DNA of 64,000 nt from Sulfurospirillum sp. (GTDB lineage Bacteria; Campylobacterota; Campylobacteria; Campylobacterales; Sulfurospirillaceae): the NCBI GenBank assembly GCA_016744795.1, contig JADGDR010000007.1, forward strand, positions 83,430-147,429. The letters are read 5' to 3'. Numbering within the stretch: the stretch's first letter is position 1; every line of letters begins with the position of its first letter. A program made the position numbers and the translations under genes. Below are positions 1 through 9,155 of the stretch, piece after piece. The notes under the pieces are model-generated. The model had not been told where the DNA came from and did no database searches. It saw only the letters and a program-made list of their open reading frames with translations.

Positions 1-754
1 CATGAAGTGGACTATGATTTACATAACGTCCTGTTGGATTTATATGAATGATTGTATCAGCTGGGTCATAAAGTTTACTTGGAAGTCCTGCGTCATCGAT
101 TAGACTTTTAATAAGAGTTCTTACCTCTTCAATTGGCATTGAATCTGTCGAAGGAGCTGAAACAACTATGGTATGAATTTTTTGAGGTTTGCAATTTTCA
201 AAGTTTACTTTAGTACCATAATCAACAGTAACTTGTGTCTTAATGTCAACACCAAGCTTTTGGTTATTTTTTAATGCATAGTTATATACTTTGTCACTTA
301 ACATTCTTGCGTACATGATTGCCGCGGGCATCAGTTCTTTAGTTTCACTTGAAGCAAAACCAAACATGATACCTTGATCACCTGCTCCAATTTCTCCACT
401 ACTCTGATCAACACCTTGATTAATGTCAGGGCTTTGTTGATTTAAAAGTACTTGAACATCTACATCTTCAGGGTAAAGACATTGCTCTCTCGTGAAAGCT
501 GATTCTCCATCATATCCAATTTTGACTAAGGCTTGTTTTACTATTTCTACATAATCTGGGTGATCTTTACTTGCTACTTCACCACCAACTATAACGTGCT
601 TTCCAGCAACAAAAACTTCACTTGCTACGCGTGAATTTTTATCATTAATTAATAGAGCATCGACAATACTATCTGAGATAATATCTGCACATTTGTCGGG
701 GTGTCCTGCACTTACTACTTCACTAGTAAAAAGGTATTGAGTTTTGTTTTGCAT
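1..754 (-). CDS. metK: S-adenosylmethionine synthetase (partial, C-terminus outside window)
   Basis: MetK makes S-adenosylmethionine from methionine and ATP in the cytoplasm. About 251 N-terminal codons are present; the remaining third or so lies before position 1. Reading leftward from the ATG at 754-752, the N-terminus MQNKTQYLFTSEVVSAGHPD carries the family GHPDK motif, and further in come GAGDQGIMFG and NPTGRYV. The reading frame is open throughout. The start is chosen because the conserved Phe-Thr-Ser-Glu-x-Val stretch follows at once; ATGs further upstream, in the repeated leader, are in another frame. Recognition is firm. Confidence 0.95.
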   Translation of the reverse strand, partial: MQNKTQYLFTSEVVSAGHPDKCADIISDSIVDALLINDKNSRVASEVFVAGKHVIVGGEVASKDHPDYVEIVKQALVKIGYDGESAFTREQCLYPEDVDVQVLLNQQSPDINQGVDQSSGEIGAGDQGIMFGFASSETKELMPAAIMYARMLSDKVYNYALKNNQKLGVDIKTQVTVDYGTKVNFENCKPQKIHTIVVSAPSTDSMPIEEVRTLIKSLIDDAGLPSKLYDPADTIIHINPTGRYVNHSPLH

Positions 755-759
755 TCTTT

Positions 760-826
760 GTTTTCCATTTCTTTGTTTTCCATAGAGAAAGTTTCTCTAG
801 TCGTTTTCCATTCTTTTGTTTTCCAT
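760..826 (-). repeat. Repeated 9-mer pairs flanking an inverted repeat in the metK leader
   Basis: GTTTTCCAT (plus strand) occurs at 760-768, 775-783, 803-811 and 818-826. The copies form two pairs, each with 15-base spacing, with similar sequence between the members. Between the pairs lies a perfect inverted repeat TAGAGAAA-G-TTTCTCTA (783-799). On the metK strand each 9-mer reads ATGGAAAAC. The function is not known; a duplicated translation-initiation-like segment or a regulator site are both possible. Confidence 0.6.
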
Positions 827-914
827 TTTATAAAAAATAAAATTAAAAAGTTTGAACCAGAGCTTTAAGCTCACCTGTTTTCATAAGAGAGTATTTTACT
901 CCTTTTAACTTATA

Positions 915-1580
915 TTAAAATAATTTCATTTTTTTATCTCTACATGTAAAGAGTAAATTTAAAAAATCTTCTCTATTTGCCACCTGAGCACCTAAACTTA
1001 TAAGGTGGTTTGTTGGCATTTGACAGTCTATAAAATCACCGCCATTTTTTTGCATTAAATCACACAACTCCCAAAGAGCAACTTTGGAAGCATCACTTAC
1101 TTCACTAAACATAGATTCACCACAAAAAACAGAACCTATTTGTACACCATATAAGCCACCTACAAGTTTATCGTTTTCGTAGCACTCTATAGATTTTGCA
1201 TAACCCTTTACATGTAAAGATATATATGCCTGTTTCATCTCTTCGCTTATCCAAGTGTCCGCTCGTAAGTCTTTACATGTAGAGATAACTTCTTCAAAAT
1301 TTGTATTGTACCTAAGGGTGAATTTTTTTCTTGATTTTTTTAATGATTTTGTAACTTTAAATTCTTGCGGAAAAAGTAAAAGTCTTGGATTTGGTGACCA
1401 CCAAAGTAATGGATCATCTTTACTGTACCATGGGAAAATACCACTTCTATAAGCACTTAAAAGTCTCTGCTCGCACAAATCACCTCCCCAAGCTAAAAGC
1501 CCCTTATCGGTCGCTTTATAAGGATTGGGGAAGACGTACTCGTCATCGAAAAGTTTAGGAATCTCTACTGTTGTACTCAA
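915..1580 (-). CDS. aat: Leucyl/phenylalanyl-tRNA--protein transferase
   Basis: Aat attaches Leu or Phe from charged tRNA to proteins with N-terminal Lys or Arg, creating degrons that ClpS hands to ClpAP. The 221 residues carry the family blocks GIFPWY near residue 48 and WWSPNPR near 60, and length is normal. The likely start is TTG (1580-1578), inside the last codons of clpA (26-base overlap), so it is translationally coupled to clpA. Its neighbours clpA and clpS belong to the same N-end-rule pathway. Three TACATGTA palindromes (941, 1209, 1274) fall in the gene, at Phe-Thr-Cys-Arg, Leu-His-Val-Lys and Ser-Thr-Cys-Lys. Confidence 0.93.
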   Translation of the reverse strand: MSTTVEIPKLFDDEYVFPNPYKATDKGLLAWGGDLCEQRLLSAYRSGIFPWYSKDDPLLWWSPNPRLLLFPQEFKVTKSLKKSRKKFTLRYNTNFEEVISTCKDLRADTWISEEMKQAYISLHVKGYAKSIECYENDKLVGGLYGVQIGSVFCGESMFSEVSDASKVALWELCDLMQKNGGDFIDCQMPTNHLISLGAQVANREDFLNLLFTCRDKKMKLF

Positions 1581-3759
1581 ACTCTAACACTTTTTTCTTA
1601 TAATCAATTTTTACTATTCCACCATTTTTAAGTTTACCAAAAAGTATTTCATCACTAAGTGTAGTTTTTACCTCATCACTAATAACTCTTTGCATAACTC
1701 TTGCACCAAGATCTTTTGAGTAGCCTTTTTCTGCCAAGTATTTTTTAGCTCTTTGCGTAGCTTCAATCTTAATATTTTTCTCTTTTAGTTGCTCTTCAAG
1801 TTGAGTTAAAAGTTTTTCTACCACAAATACCATTACATCAGTTTTTAAAGAACTAAAGTTAACTATTGCATCAAGTCTATTCCTAAACTCTGGAGCAAAA
1901 AAATCTTTTATAGCATTATTTGTTTGATGAGCTTCAACCTTTGTAAAACCAACTTGTGATGCCTCTTTTGTTCCAAGATTTGAAGTCATGATAATGATAA
2001 CATTTCTAAAGTCTGTTTTATTTCCATCATTGTCTGTCAAAGTTGCACTATCAAATACTTGCAAAAGAATATTAAGCAAATCAGGGTGAGCTTTTTCTAT
2101 TTCATCAAGTAAAAGTACACTATAAGGATGCTTTTTAATAATCTCTGTAAGCTGTCCACCCTCTTCATAACCCACATAACCTGGAGGAGCACCAATGAGT
2201 CTACTTACTGTATGTTTTTCCATATATTCACTCATGTCGAATCTCTCAAAGTGAATGCCTAGTTGCTCGGCTAACTGTTTTGCAACTTCTGTTTTACCAA
2301 CTCCAGTTGGACCACTAAACAAAAATGAACCAACAGGACTATCAGGGTTAGACAAACCAGCACGACTTCTTTTTATAGCAGTTACTAAATTCTTAATCGC
2401 CTCATCTTGTCCAAAAACTTTTGTTTTTAGTTTACTCTCTAAGTCTCTCATTAACTCAGTTTCATCACTGCTCACACTTCTGCTTGGTATGTTTGCCACG
2501 CGAGCCAATATAGTCTCTATATCATAAATGCTTACTACTTTTCTTTTTCTTTTTTGAAGATGAAAAGATGCTCCAACTTCATCTATAAGATCAATGGCAG
2601 AATCTGGTAAAAATTTATCATTTATATATTTTTTAGCAAGTTCAACTGAACTTCTTAGAACTTTTTGAGGGTATTTTACCCCATGATGCTCTTCATAACG
2701 ACTTTTTAGTCCAAGTAAGATTTCATAAGCATCATCCGTACTTGGTTCACTAACGTCAAGCTTTGAAAAACGACGAGACAAAGCTCTATCTTTATCAAAA
2801 AAGTTTCTATATTCGCTATAAGTTGTAGCACCTATGCACTTTATTTCCCCAGTTGCTAAAGATGGCTTCAATAAGTTTGATAAGTCCATAGAACCCCCAC
2901 TTGTTGCACCTGCTCCAACTATAGTATGAATTTCATCTATAAAAAGTATAGAATTTGGTTTTGATTTTAGTTCACTCAAAACATCTTTAAGTCTCTTTTC
3001 AAAATCTCCTCTATATTTTGCACCACTAAGAAGTGAGCCAATGTCCAAAGCATAAAGTTTTGCATCTTCAAGAACTTTAGGAGTCTCATTAGCAGCAATT
3101 TTAAGAGCAAGACCTTCAACTATTGCAGTCTTCCCCACTCCGGCTTCACCAACTAAAATAGGATTGTTTTTTTTACGCCTACACAAAACTTGCATAACAC
3201 GTTGAACTTCATCAACTCTGCCTATAAGTGGATCTATTTTATTTTTAAGTGCTAATTCAACAAGATTGACAGTGTACATTTCTAATGCACTTTTTTTATC
3301 TTCTCCCGTTGTCTCATCTTTTATTGATGGATCTTCATGATTTGTTATGATTTCCAATATATCTAACTTCTCTACACCATACTGTTTTAATAATATTACA
3401 CTATATGAATGTTCTTCATCAAACAAAGCTATCAGCATATCTGTTAGTTTTGCCTCACTCTTACCAGAACCACGTACTTGTATCATCATGTTTTCTATTA
3501 CTCTTGTTAATGAAACTGTTTCAAATGGCTCAAAATTATTTGTTAAAGAAATCTTCTCTACATTTTGCACAAAATACGTTTGTAAACTATGTCTAAGTGC
3601 TTCGACATCAACGCTACACTCACTAAGAATTTCTACTATATTTTGATTATGAATAAGTGCAAAAAAGATATGTTCTACTGTTATATACTCATGTCTGTTC
3701 TCTTTAGCAAAACTAATAGCATCACTAAAAATAGAATTAAGTTCGCTACTTACCATCAC
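1555..3759 (-). CDS. clpA: ATP-dependent Clp protease ATP-binding subunit ClpA
   Basis: This is the AAA+ unfoldase that feeds ClpP. Its 734 residues hold an N-terminal Clp-N domain (about 1-150), a first AAA domain with Walker A GEAGVGKT (near 205) and Walker [13 protein letters not shown] sequence, and a second AAA domain with GPTGVGKTE and [12 protein letters not shown]. The C-terminal ClpB-D2-small domain ends the protein. Its start overlaps the end of clpS by 4 bases and its end overlaps aat, so clpS-clpA-aat is one transcription unit dedicated to N-degron proteolysis. No TACATGTA palindrome occurs in its 2.2 kb. Confidence 0.96.
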   Translation of the reverse strand: MMVSSELNSIFSDAISFAKENRHEYITVEHIFFALIHNQNIVEILSECSVDVEALRHSLQTYFVQNVEKISLTNNFEPFETVSLTRVIENMMIQVRGSGKSEAKLTDMLIALFDEEHSYSVILLKQYGVEKLDILEIITNHEDPSIKDETTGEDKKSALEMYTVNLVELALKNKIDPLIGRVDEVQRVMQVLCRRKKNNPILVGEAGVGKTAIVEGLALKIAANETPKVLEDAKLYALDIGSLLSGAKYRGDFEKRLKDVLSELKSKPNSILFIDEIHTIVGAGATSGGSMDLSNLLKPSLATGEIKCIGATTYSEYRNFFDKDRALSRRFSKLDVSEPSTDDAYEILLGLKSRYEEHHGVKYPQKVLRSSVELAKKYINDKFLPDSAIDLIDEVGASFHLQKRKRKVVSIYDIETILARVANIPSRSVSSDETELMRDLESKLKTKVFGQDEAIKNLVTAIKRSRAGLSNPDSPVGSFLFSGPTGVGKTEVAKQLAEQLGIHFERFDMSEYMEKHTVSRLIGAPPGYVGYEEGGQLTEIIKKHPYSVLLLDEIEKAHPDLLNILLQVFDSATLTDNDGNKTDFRNVIIIMTSNLGTKEASQVGFTKVEAHQTNNAIKDFFAPEFRNRLDAIVNFSSLKTDVMVFVVEKLLTQLEEQLKEKNIKIEATQRAKKYLAEKGYSKDLGARVMQRVISDEVKTTLSDEILFGKLKNGGIVKIDYKKKVLEFEYNSRDS

Positions 3760-4058
3760 TCTTCCTCCATCACTGCTCTTAAAGGAAATTTACTCTTTTT
3801 GGCTGAATTTAACACTTGAGCTACTTTTGTCTCAGCTATCTCATGTGTAAAAACACCACAAAGTCCACTTCCACTGTTATGGATGTACATTGTTATCTTG
3901 TAAGCATCCTCTTCACTCTTATGGAATATCCCCATAAGAGTACTAATTACAAACTCCATACTAGTAAAATCGTCATTGAGGAGCATTACCTTATACATCT
4001 TTGGTTTTTTTAGCTCAATCTCCTCACTTAGTTCACTCTGAATCTCATATTCAATCAT
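3756..4058 (-). CDS. clpS: ATP-dependent Clp protease adaptor ClpS
   Basis: ClpS is a small adaptor that binds N-degrons and delivers them to ClpA. The 100-residue protein shows the family signature LLNDDFTSMEFV (residues about 26-37), including the NDD that lines the N-degron pocket, and the central helix region with EDA. It overlaps clpA by 4 bases and the upstream lipoprotein gene by 4 bases, as expected for an operon. Confidence 0.95.
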   Translation of the reverse strand: MIEYEIQSELSEEIELKKPKMYKVMLLNDDFTSMEFVISTLMGIFHKSEEDAYKITMYIHNSGSGLCGVFTHEIAETKVAQVLNSAKKSKFPLRAVMEEE

Positions 4059-4648
4059 TTTGTTTTTATCTTTTCTATGTCTTTTTTTATAACGTCTGTT
4101 TCTATCGCACCAATATAAAATTTGTTATTTGGATTTGACTCATAAATATCTGTTACTTTTTGGTACTTGCTGTCTTTAAGAACGACTTTAAAAGGTACTT
4201 GAATTGCTCGTTCATAACCTATGTCTTTCAATATTGTATTTACAATTTTGTCATTATCAGGAGAATTTACAATAAAATAATAAGCATTAAATTTTGAAGA
4301 AAAATTATCTACTACGTATTGATCTGTTACAGATTCCAAATGAGTAAAACCAATTAAAAGAACATCTTTGTCATTTTTTAATTGAAAGTCCATAAGATTT
4401 GCAGCCTCTTCTTGACAAGGTTTACAAAAAGTTCCAAAGATATCAAGTATAAGTATTTTACTCTCATCACTTTCCAAAACAAAACCACCGTTTTTACGTA
4501 AAAGCGTTATTTTACTTCCTACTACACTAGTAAGTTCTAACTTGTCTCCATTTTTATAAACAGGTTTTGAAGCACTTCCCTCTTCAACACCACATCCCAC
4601 AAAAACTAAAACCAATAATAAACTCACTATTACTTTCAAAAACTTCAT
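4055..4648 (-). CDS. TlpA/thioredoxin-like periplasmic lipoprotein
   Basis: This is a predicted exported redox protein of 197 residues. The N-terminus is a lipoprotein signal ending LVFVGC (Cys near residue 19). A thioredoxin fold follows, with active-site motif FCKPCQ near residue 77. TlpA-like proteins reduce periplasmic disulfides, often for cytochrome c assembly, but the partner cannot be told here. A thioredoxin-like gene stands in the same place, next to clpS, in C. jejuni as I remember it. It overlaps clpS by 4 bases, so co-transcription is likely. Confidence 0.82.
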   Translation of the reverse strand: MKFLKVIVSLLLVLVFVGCGVEEGSASKPVYKNGDKLELTSVVGSKITLLRKNGGFVLESDESKILILDIFGTFCKPCQEEAANLMDFQLKNDKDVLLIGFTHLESVTDQYVVDNFSSKFNAYYFIVNSPDNDKIVNTILKDIGYERAIQVPFKVVLKDSKYQKVTDIYESNPNNKFYIGAIETDVIKKDIEKIKTK

Positions 4649-4769
4649 ACTCTTTCCTTCTTTATGCTTTAGTACATTGATTGTATCAACAAATAGTAAA
4701 TACTTTATTTATAGTTTTTGAGGACAGGCAACTTTTAAAAGCTAAAACCAGCAAGTCCCGCTATTACCA

Positions 4770-5231
4770 TTATTTATAAAAATGATTTTTCATTGCTGTT
4801 TGTGCTTCTCGATTTGCTGTTCTTGTTTTCAAGTCTTGTCTCTTATCGTGAAGTTTTTTACCTTTTGCTAATGCTATTTTTATTTTAACAAAGTTTTTAT
4901 GATTAAAGTACAAACTAGTTGGCACTATGCTTAGTCCATCTTTTGTTGTTTTTTCAAATAACTTTGCTATCTCTTTGTTATGTAAAAGTAACTTTCTATC
5001 TCGTCTCTCTTCTGGTCTAAAGTGAGAATGAGTAGTTTCAAGGTTAGATATATGCATATTTAACACAAATGCTTCGCCCTTGATAACCTTCACAAAAGAG
5101 TCTTTTAGGTTTACTCTTCCCATCCTTATAGCTTTTACTTCACTACCTCTTAAAACCATACCTGCTTCATAAGAATCAAGTATTTCGTAATCATGATACG
5201 CTTTTTTGTTTCTTGCTACTGTTTCACCCAT
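4770..5231 (-). CDS. smpB: tmRNA-binding protein SmpB
   Basis: SmpB binds tmRNA and stalled ribosomes in trans-translation. The 153 residues match the family from [10 protein letters not shown] onward, through GSEVKAIR and VNLKDSFV, to a basic C-terminal tail ([15 protein letters not shown]). The start ATG at 5231 is preceded by GAGGAT. A TATAAT box lies about 45 bases upstream. A 120-base gap separates it from the lipoprotein gene downstream. The ssrA RNA itself is not in this window. Confidence 0.95.
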   Translation of the reverse strand: MGETVARNKKAYHDYEILDSYEAGMVLRGSEVKAIRMGRVNLKDSFVKVIKGEAFVLNMHISNLETTHSHFRPEERRDRKLLLHNKEIAKLFEKTTKDGLSIVPTSLYFNHKNFVKIKIALAKGKKLHDKRQDLKTRTANREAQTAMKNHFYK

Positions 5232-5274
5232 ATCTGTTTTTTATCCTCAATTCTATATTTTGAAATATATTACT

Positions 5275-5280
5275 ATTATA
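5275..5280 (-). promoter_or_regulatory. Candidate -10 box for smpB
   Basis: ATTATA on the plus strand reads TATAAT on the smpB strand, 44 bases before the start codon. The upstream region is T/A-rich without a clear -35, as usual for Campylobacterota sigma-70 promoters. Confidence 0.4.
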
Positions 5281-5897
5281 GCTGTATTTCTATTTCAAAC
5301 CAATTTTAACTCTTTTAATATATCTTATGTAAATTTAATCCGTTGTTCTTTTGTTTGCACTATTAGTGTATTTTAGCTTTACAAATAATAGCAAAATCAA
5401 AGTGCATTAAAAAACTCACACTTCTTACAAATTTCTCTTTTATATAATAAAATTATAAATATCATTATATATACCTTTATTACTCACATACAACTATCCA
5501 AGATAATTATTTAAAATTAATTTAATTTTTTGATAAAAATTATATTATTTACTACAACTCATATTACTACTAAGCATTATTTAGAATTTTGCAACTGTCA
5601 TAAAAGCATTTCAAGCATTTTGACAACTAGCATATGATTTTATAGGATTTGTTAATTTATAGTTAGGTTTTAAATAAATTTTATTTTGAACTATAATGAT
5701 AATAATTAACTTAATAATTTAATTTAATTTGAAAATTTACTTAAAATTATTATTATTTGTCGAAAAAGAAGAAAAACAATAAATGAAATAAAAAATTGAA
5801 AAATATTGAAAATTTATCTTATTTTTTATTAATTTATAATTTTTTTTCAGCTATGATTTTTTTTGGTTTAAAATAAAAAATTCATATTTTAAACATA
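5281..5897. other. Long AT-rich intergenic region, no gene seen
   Basis: About 680 bases between smpB and the DASS transporter hold no plausible reading frame or recognised RNA gene; the region is over 80% A+T by eye. A TGTCA...TGACA inverted repeat (5596-5600 with 5621-5625) encloses two AAGCATTT direct repeats. A TATAAT at 5835-5840 and the Shine-Dalgarno AAAGGA at about 5896 serve the downstream gene. The rest shows nothing I can name. Confidence 0.5.
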
Positions 5898-5909
5898 AAG
5901 GATATTTTT

Positions 5910-7316
5910 ATGAACAAAACAGTTAGAATGGTTTTACCAATAATAATTGGTATTATGATTGCCGCTTACCCAACACCTGCTGGACTAAGCACAAACGCTC
6001 ATTATTTCTTTGCAATATTTATAGGACTTGTTGCAGCCCTGATTTTAGAACCTCTTCCTGGACCATTGCTTGGTCTAATAAGTGTTATGCTTGTTGCTGG
6101 TTTTGGACTAATAGGCGAAACGGCAAAAGCATCTCGTTCTTGGGCACTAAGTGGTTTTGCTAGTGGAACCGTTTGGTTGATTTTTGCAGCATTTATGTTT
6201 GCTCTTGGTTATAAAAAAAGTGGTTTGGGCAAAAGAATAGCCCTAATACTTATAAAATTATTTGGTAAGACTTCACTAGGTCTTGGTTATGCAGTTGCTT
6301 TTGCAGATTTATTGCTATCTCCATTCATACCTTCAAATACGGCAAGAAGTGGTGGTACAATTTTCCCAATTGCTATTAATATTCCTCAACTATTTGATTC
6401 AACTCCAAATCATGAACCACGAAAAATGGGTTCTTACATAACATGGGTTGCACTTGCTACAACATGTGTTACAAGTTCAATGTTTTTAACTGCTCTTGCA
6501 CCAAATGTTCTAGCAATTGCTTTAGTAGAAAAAAGTACTGGTATTTTAATAAATTGGAATGAATGGTTTAGTACAATGGCAGTTATTACCGTTCCTTTGT
6601 TTCTATCAATACCACTGATAACCTATATAATTTATCCTCCTGAACAAAAATATTCACCAGAAGCTCCAGCTTGGGCAGCTAAAGAATTAAAAAAACTAGG
6701 ATCAATTACAAAAAAAGAGTCTCTAATGTTAGGTCTTGGACTTTTAGCAGTTTTTATGTGGATTTTTAGTAAAGAAATTGGAATAAATGGAACAATTTCT
6801 GCAATTATTATTTTATGTCTTTTAATATTAACCAATGTATTTACTTGGAATGATGTTATTTCAAACAAAAGTGCTTTTCATGTATTTATTTTCGTTGCAA
6901 CATTAGTTACAATGGCAGGTGGATTAAAAAAAGTAGGATTTTTAGATTGGGCTTCAGGACTTATTGCTGGTAATTTAGCTGGTTTAACACCAATGACAGT
7001 TGCAATTTCACTAATAGTGTTGTTCTTTGTATTTCATTATTTCTTTGCAAGTATAACAGCTCATACAGTAGCTCTATTACCACTATTTTTAGGAATAGCT
7101 GCGAATATTGTGCCTACTGATATGATTCAACCTCTTTCAATGATACTTGTTGGTTCATTAGGATTTATGGGAGTTTTAACCCCTTACACAACAGGACCAG
7201 CTCAAATTTGGTATGGTGAAGGATATATAAAATCTTCTACTTGGTGGACTCTAGGTGCAATCTTTGGTGCAATCTTCTTAAGTTCATTATTATTTCTTGG
7301 ATTTTTGATTCTATAA
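5910..7316 (+). CDS. DASS (SLC13) family anion:sodium symporter
   Basis: This is a 468-residue inner-membrane carrier of the divalent anion:Na+ symporter family (CitT/DiT1 branch), which moves di- or tricarboxylates. About 12 hydrophobic segments are visible. Substrate-site signatures are PSNTARSGG (near residue 140, the Ser-Asn-Thr motif) and, near the end, PYTTGPAQIWYGEGYI, which resembles the CitT/DiT1 subgroup. The substrate cannot be fixed from sequence. It sits alone on the plus strand between smpB and ispE, inside an otherwise Campylobacter-like gene order, so it is probably an insertion. A strong hairpin terminates it. Confidence 0.88.
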   Translation: MNKTVRMVLPIIIGIMIAAYPTPAGLSTNAHYFFAIFIGLVAALILEPLPGPLLGLISVMLVAGFGLIGETAKASRSWALSGFASGTVWLIFAAFMFALGYKKSGLGKRIALILIKLFGKTSLGLGYAVAFADLLLSPFIPSNTARSGGTIFPIAINIPQLFDSTPNHEPRKMGSYITWVALATTCVTSSMFLTALAPNVLAIALVEKSTGILINWNEWFSTMAVITVPLFLSIPLITYIIYPPEQKYSPEAPAWAAKELKKLGSITKKESLMLGLGLLAVFMWIFSKEIGINGTISAIIILCLLILTNVFTWNDVISNKSAFHVFIFVATLVTMAGGLKKVGFLDWASGLIAGNLAGLTPMTVAISLIVLFFVFHYFFASITAHTVALLPLFLGIAANIVPTDMIQPLSMILVGSLGFMGVLTPYTTGPAQIWYGEGYIKSSTWWTLGAIFGAIFLSSLLFLGFLIL

Positions 7317-7320
7317 AAAT

Positions 7321-7350
7321 TAAGAAGAGAGTTTTAAAACTCTCTTCTTA
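7321..7350. terminator. Bidirectional hairpin terminator, overlapping the ispE stop
   Basis: A perfect 30-base palindrome with 15-base arms (TAAGAAGAGAGTTTT and its complement), followed by TAAAAAAA on the plus strand. It closes the DASS gene. Its left half contains the last codons and stop of ispE on the other strand (stop at 7334). Confidence 0.8.
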
Positions 7351-8101
7351 TAAAAAAACTGCTCCCGCTTCCGCTAAAAAACCAATCTTTTTTTCTGTAC
7401 TCTTCTAACTCTGGATAAACTCTCAAAGAGGCTCCAAAAAGGTCATTCAATATTACATCATCATAACTCTGTAATAACTCAATAGAACTCATTTTAGCCA
7501 TCGTTTCAGCTAAGTTTACATCTACCTTGTAATTATCTCTAAAAGCCTTGTAAACTGCTTTTGTGTCGCACTTTATATTTGGTGTTATGGTCTTTACATG
7601 TAGAGGTTTTTCTTTAAATTCTTCAACAATTTCACCTATGCCACTTACATTTGCACTGTCGTAACCGTAAATAAAGAATGGAACGTCAGCTCCTACTTCT
7701 AGTCCAATACTAGCTAACTCATCATTTGATAGTCCAAGATTTACCTCTTTATTTATCATGTGTAAAAAAGTGGCTGCATCGCTACTCCCTCCACCTAAAC
7801 CAGCAAATGAGGGTATATTTTTTTTTACATGTAAAGCTTTACATGTAAAGAACTCTTTTAACTCTTTTTCAAATCCTGCTTTACATGTAGATAAGTATGC
7901 TTTAAAAATTGTGTTTGATTCTAAAGTACATCCAAACTCTCCATGAAGTTCAAACTCTTTGTTTGTTTGTTTTATTTTAAATTCCATCTCGTCGTAAAGA
8001 TTTTTTACTAAAACAAAACGAGAAAGAAGTTCATGATAATTCCCCCGCTTAGCAACTATTTTTAAAAAAATATTAACTTTAGCGTAAGCTCTGTTTATCA
8101 T
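7334..8101 (-). CDS. ispE: 4-diphosphocytidyl-2-C-methyl-D-erythritol kinase
   Basis: IspE phosphorylates CDP-methylerythritol in the MEP isoprenoid pathway (GHMP kinase fold). Its 255 residues show the N-terminal AYAKVNIFLKI motif, the ATP loop PSFAGLGGGSSDAA (near 97-110) and a C-terminal SGSGSSFF loop. Length is slightly short for the family. It overlaps csrA by 4 bases, forming truB-csrA-ispE. Four TACATGTA palindromes (7595, 7826, 7840, 7882) lie inside, two separated by only 14 bases, giving the peptide FFTCKALHVKK. The last codons form part of the shared terminator. Confidence 0.93.
   Translation of the reverse strand: MINRAYAKVNIFLKIVAKRGNYHELLSRFVLVKNLYDEMEFKIKQTNKEFELHGEFGCTLESNTIFKAYLSTCKAGFEKELKEFFTCKALHVKKNIPSFAGLGGGSSDAATFLHMINKEVNLGLSNDELASIGLEVGADVPFFIYGYDSANVSGIGEIVEEFKEKPLHVKTITPNIKCDTKAVYKAFRDNYKVDVNLAETMAKMSSIELLQSYDDVILNDLFGASLRVYPELEEYRKKDWFFSGSGSSFFIRREF
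7826..7889. repeat. Cluster of three TACATGTA palindromes in ispE
   Basis: Cores at 7826-7833, 7840-7847 and 7882-7889. The first two are perfect TTTACATGTAAA copies in direct succession, joined by GC, so the unit TTTACATGTAAAGC is effectively tandem. Confidence 0.85.
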
Positions 8102-8334
8102 TTTCTCTTAAATCTCTTACTCAAATCTTTTAGTTCTGACATATACTCTGCACTTTTTTTTGCTTCGATATTGGCTTTTTTTATCTCTTCTTCTAACTCT
8201 TCACGAAGTATGAGCATGTCATTTGGAGCATCAAAACCTATGCGAACTACACCTTTAGATATATCAATTACTCTTACTGTTATCTTCTCGTCTAAAACAA
8301 CTGCTTCGCCTATCTTCCTTGATAGTATTAACAT
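8098..8334 (-). CDS. csrA: Carbon storage regulator CsrA
   Basis: CsrA is a small dimeric RNA-binding repressor that blocks GGA-containing leaders; in Campylobacterota it mainly controls flagellin and is antagonised by FliW. The 78 residues begin MLILSRKIGEAVVLDEKITV, the family hallmark, and include VRIGFDAP. The charged C-terminal tail is longer than in E. coli CsrA, as is usual in this phylum. It overlaps truB by 7 bases and ispE by 4 bases. Confidence 0.95.
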   Translation of the reverse strand: MLILSRKIGEAVVLDEKITVRVIDISKGVVRIGFDAPNDMLILREELEEEIKKANIEAKKSAEYMSELKDLSKRFKRK

Positions 8335-9155
8335 AATTTAACCTTATTTAATATGTATTGAACTCTTGTTTCACCTTCGCTAATCTCAACTAAACTCAAC
8401 TCATCTTTAAGAACTATTTTGTAAAGCCCCACTTCTTTTTTCTTAAAATTATCAACATATATTTTTCTGCCTAACTCTATATCTTCTATATTTCCTAAAT
8501 ACTCATTGTCCTGTATATTTATAAAATCAAGTGGATTTAGTTCTTTTTCATCTTCATATACAAACGAACCTTCACTTAAACGCTCCAATGCACTCAAACA
8601 ACCATCAAAGCCAAACTTGTTAGCTATAATCTGCCCCATACTTCGAATGTAACCGCCTTCGCTAATGGTTATATCAAAAGTTAAAAATGGGTGCATATAA
8701 TGAATAATTTTAAAATCATAAATCGTACTTTTAATGGCTTTTAGTTCAAACTCTTTATTTTCACGCGCTAAGGCATAAGCACGTTTACCGTTAACTTTTT
8801 TAGCACAGTATTTTGGAGGAAGATACTCTATTTCACCTTTCATACTCTCTTCAATAATCTTCAAAGATGAAGGTGCAAAAGGTATCATTTCTACTACTTC
8901 CTCAACTTTTTCAATATCAAGTGTTGGACTTGAGGCTCCCAACCATAAGGTTGCACGATATGATTTTTTCTTTTTATTTAAAAAACGAAACAATTTTGTG
9001 TACTGTCCAAAAGCAACAATAAGAGCTCCTTTTGCAAAAGGGTCAAGTGTTCCAGAAAATCCTGCTTTTTTTACATTATACTTATGTTTTATACGACCTA
9101 AAAACCTGTTAGATGACATACCAGTAGGTTTATTTACAACAAATAATCTATTCAT
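8328..9155 (-). CDS. truB: tRNA pseudouridine(55) synthase TruB
   Basis: TruB makes pseudouridine-55 in the T-loop of tRNAs. The 275 residues carry NKPTGMSSN at the N-terminus and the catalytic loop GFSGTLDPFAKGALIVA, whose Asp (near residue 38) is the catalytic residue. GGYIRSMG near 165 matches the family. It follows uvrD directly (shared base at 9155) and overlaps csrA. Confidence 0.95.
   Translation of the reverse strand: MNRLFVVNKPTGMSSNRFLGRIKHKYNVKKAGFSGTLDPFAKGALIVAFGQYTKLFRFLNKKKKSYRATLWLGASSPTLDIEKVEEVVEMIPFAPSSLKIIEESMKGEIEYLPPKYCAKKVNGKRAYALARENKEFELKAIKSTIYDFKIIHYMHPFLTFDITISEGGYIRSMGQIIANKFGFDGCLSALERLSEGSFVYEDEKELNPLDFINIQDNEYLGNIEDIELGRKIYVDNFKKKEVGLYKIVLKDELSLVEISEGETRVQYILNKVKLC

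Noticed and set aside
754..826. Upstream ATGGAAAAC copies as the true metK start
   Set aside because: They are in a different frame from metK, and the conserved N-terminus follows the ATG at 754-752 directly.
5232..5909. tmRNA (ssrA) beside smpB
   Set aside because: No tRNA-Ala-like ends or tag frame could be found in the AT-rich gap.
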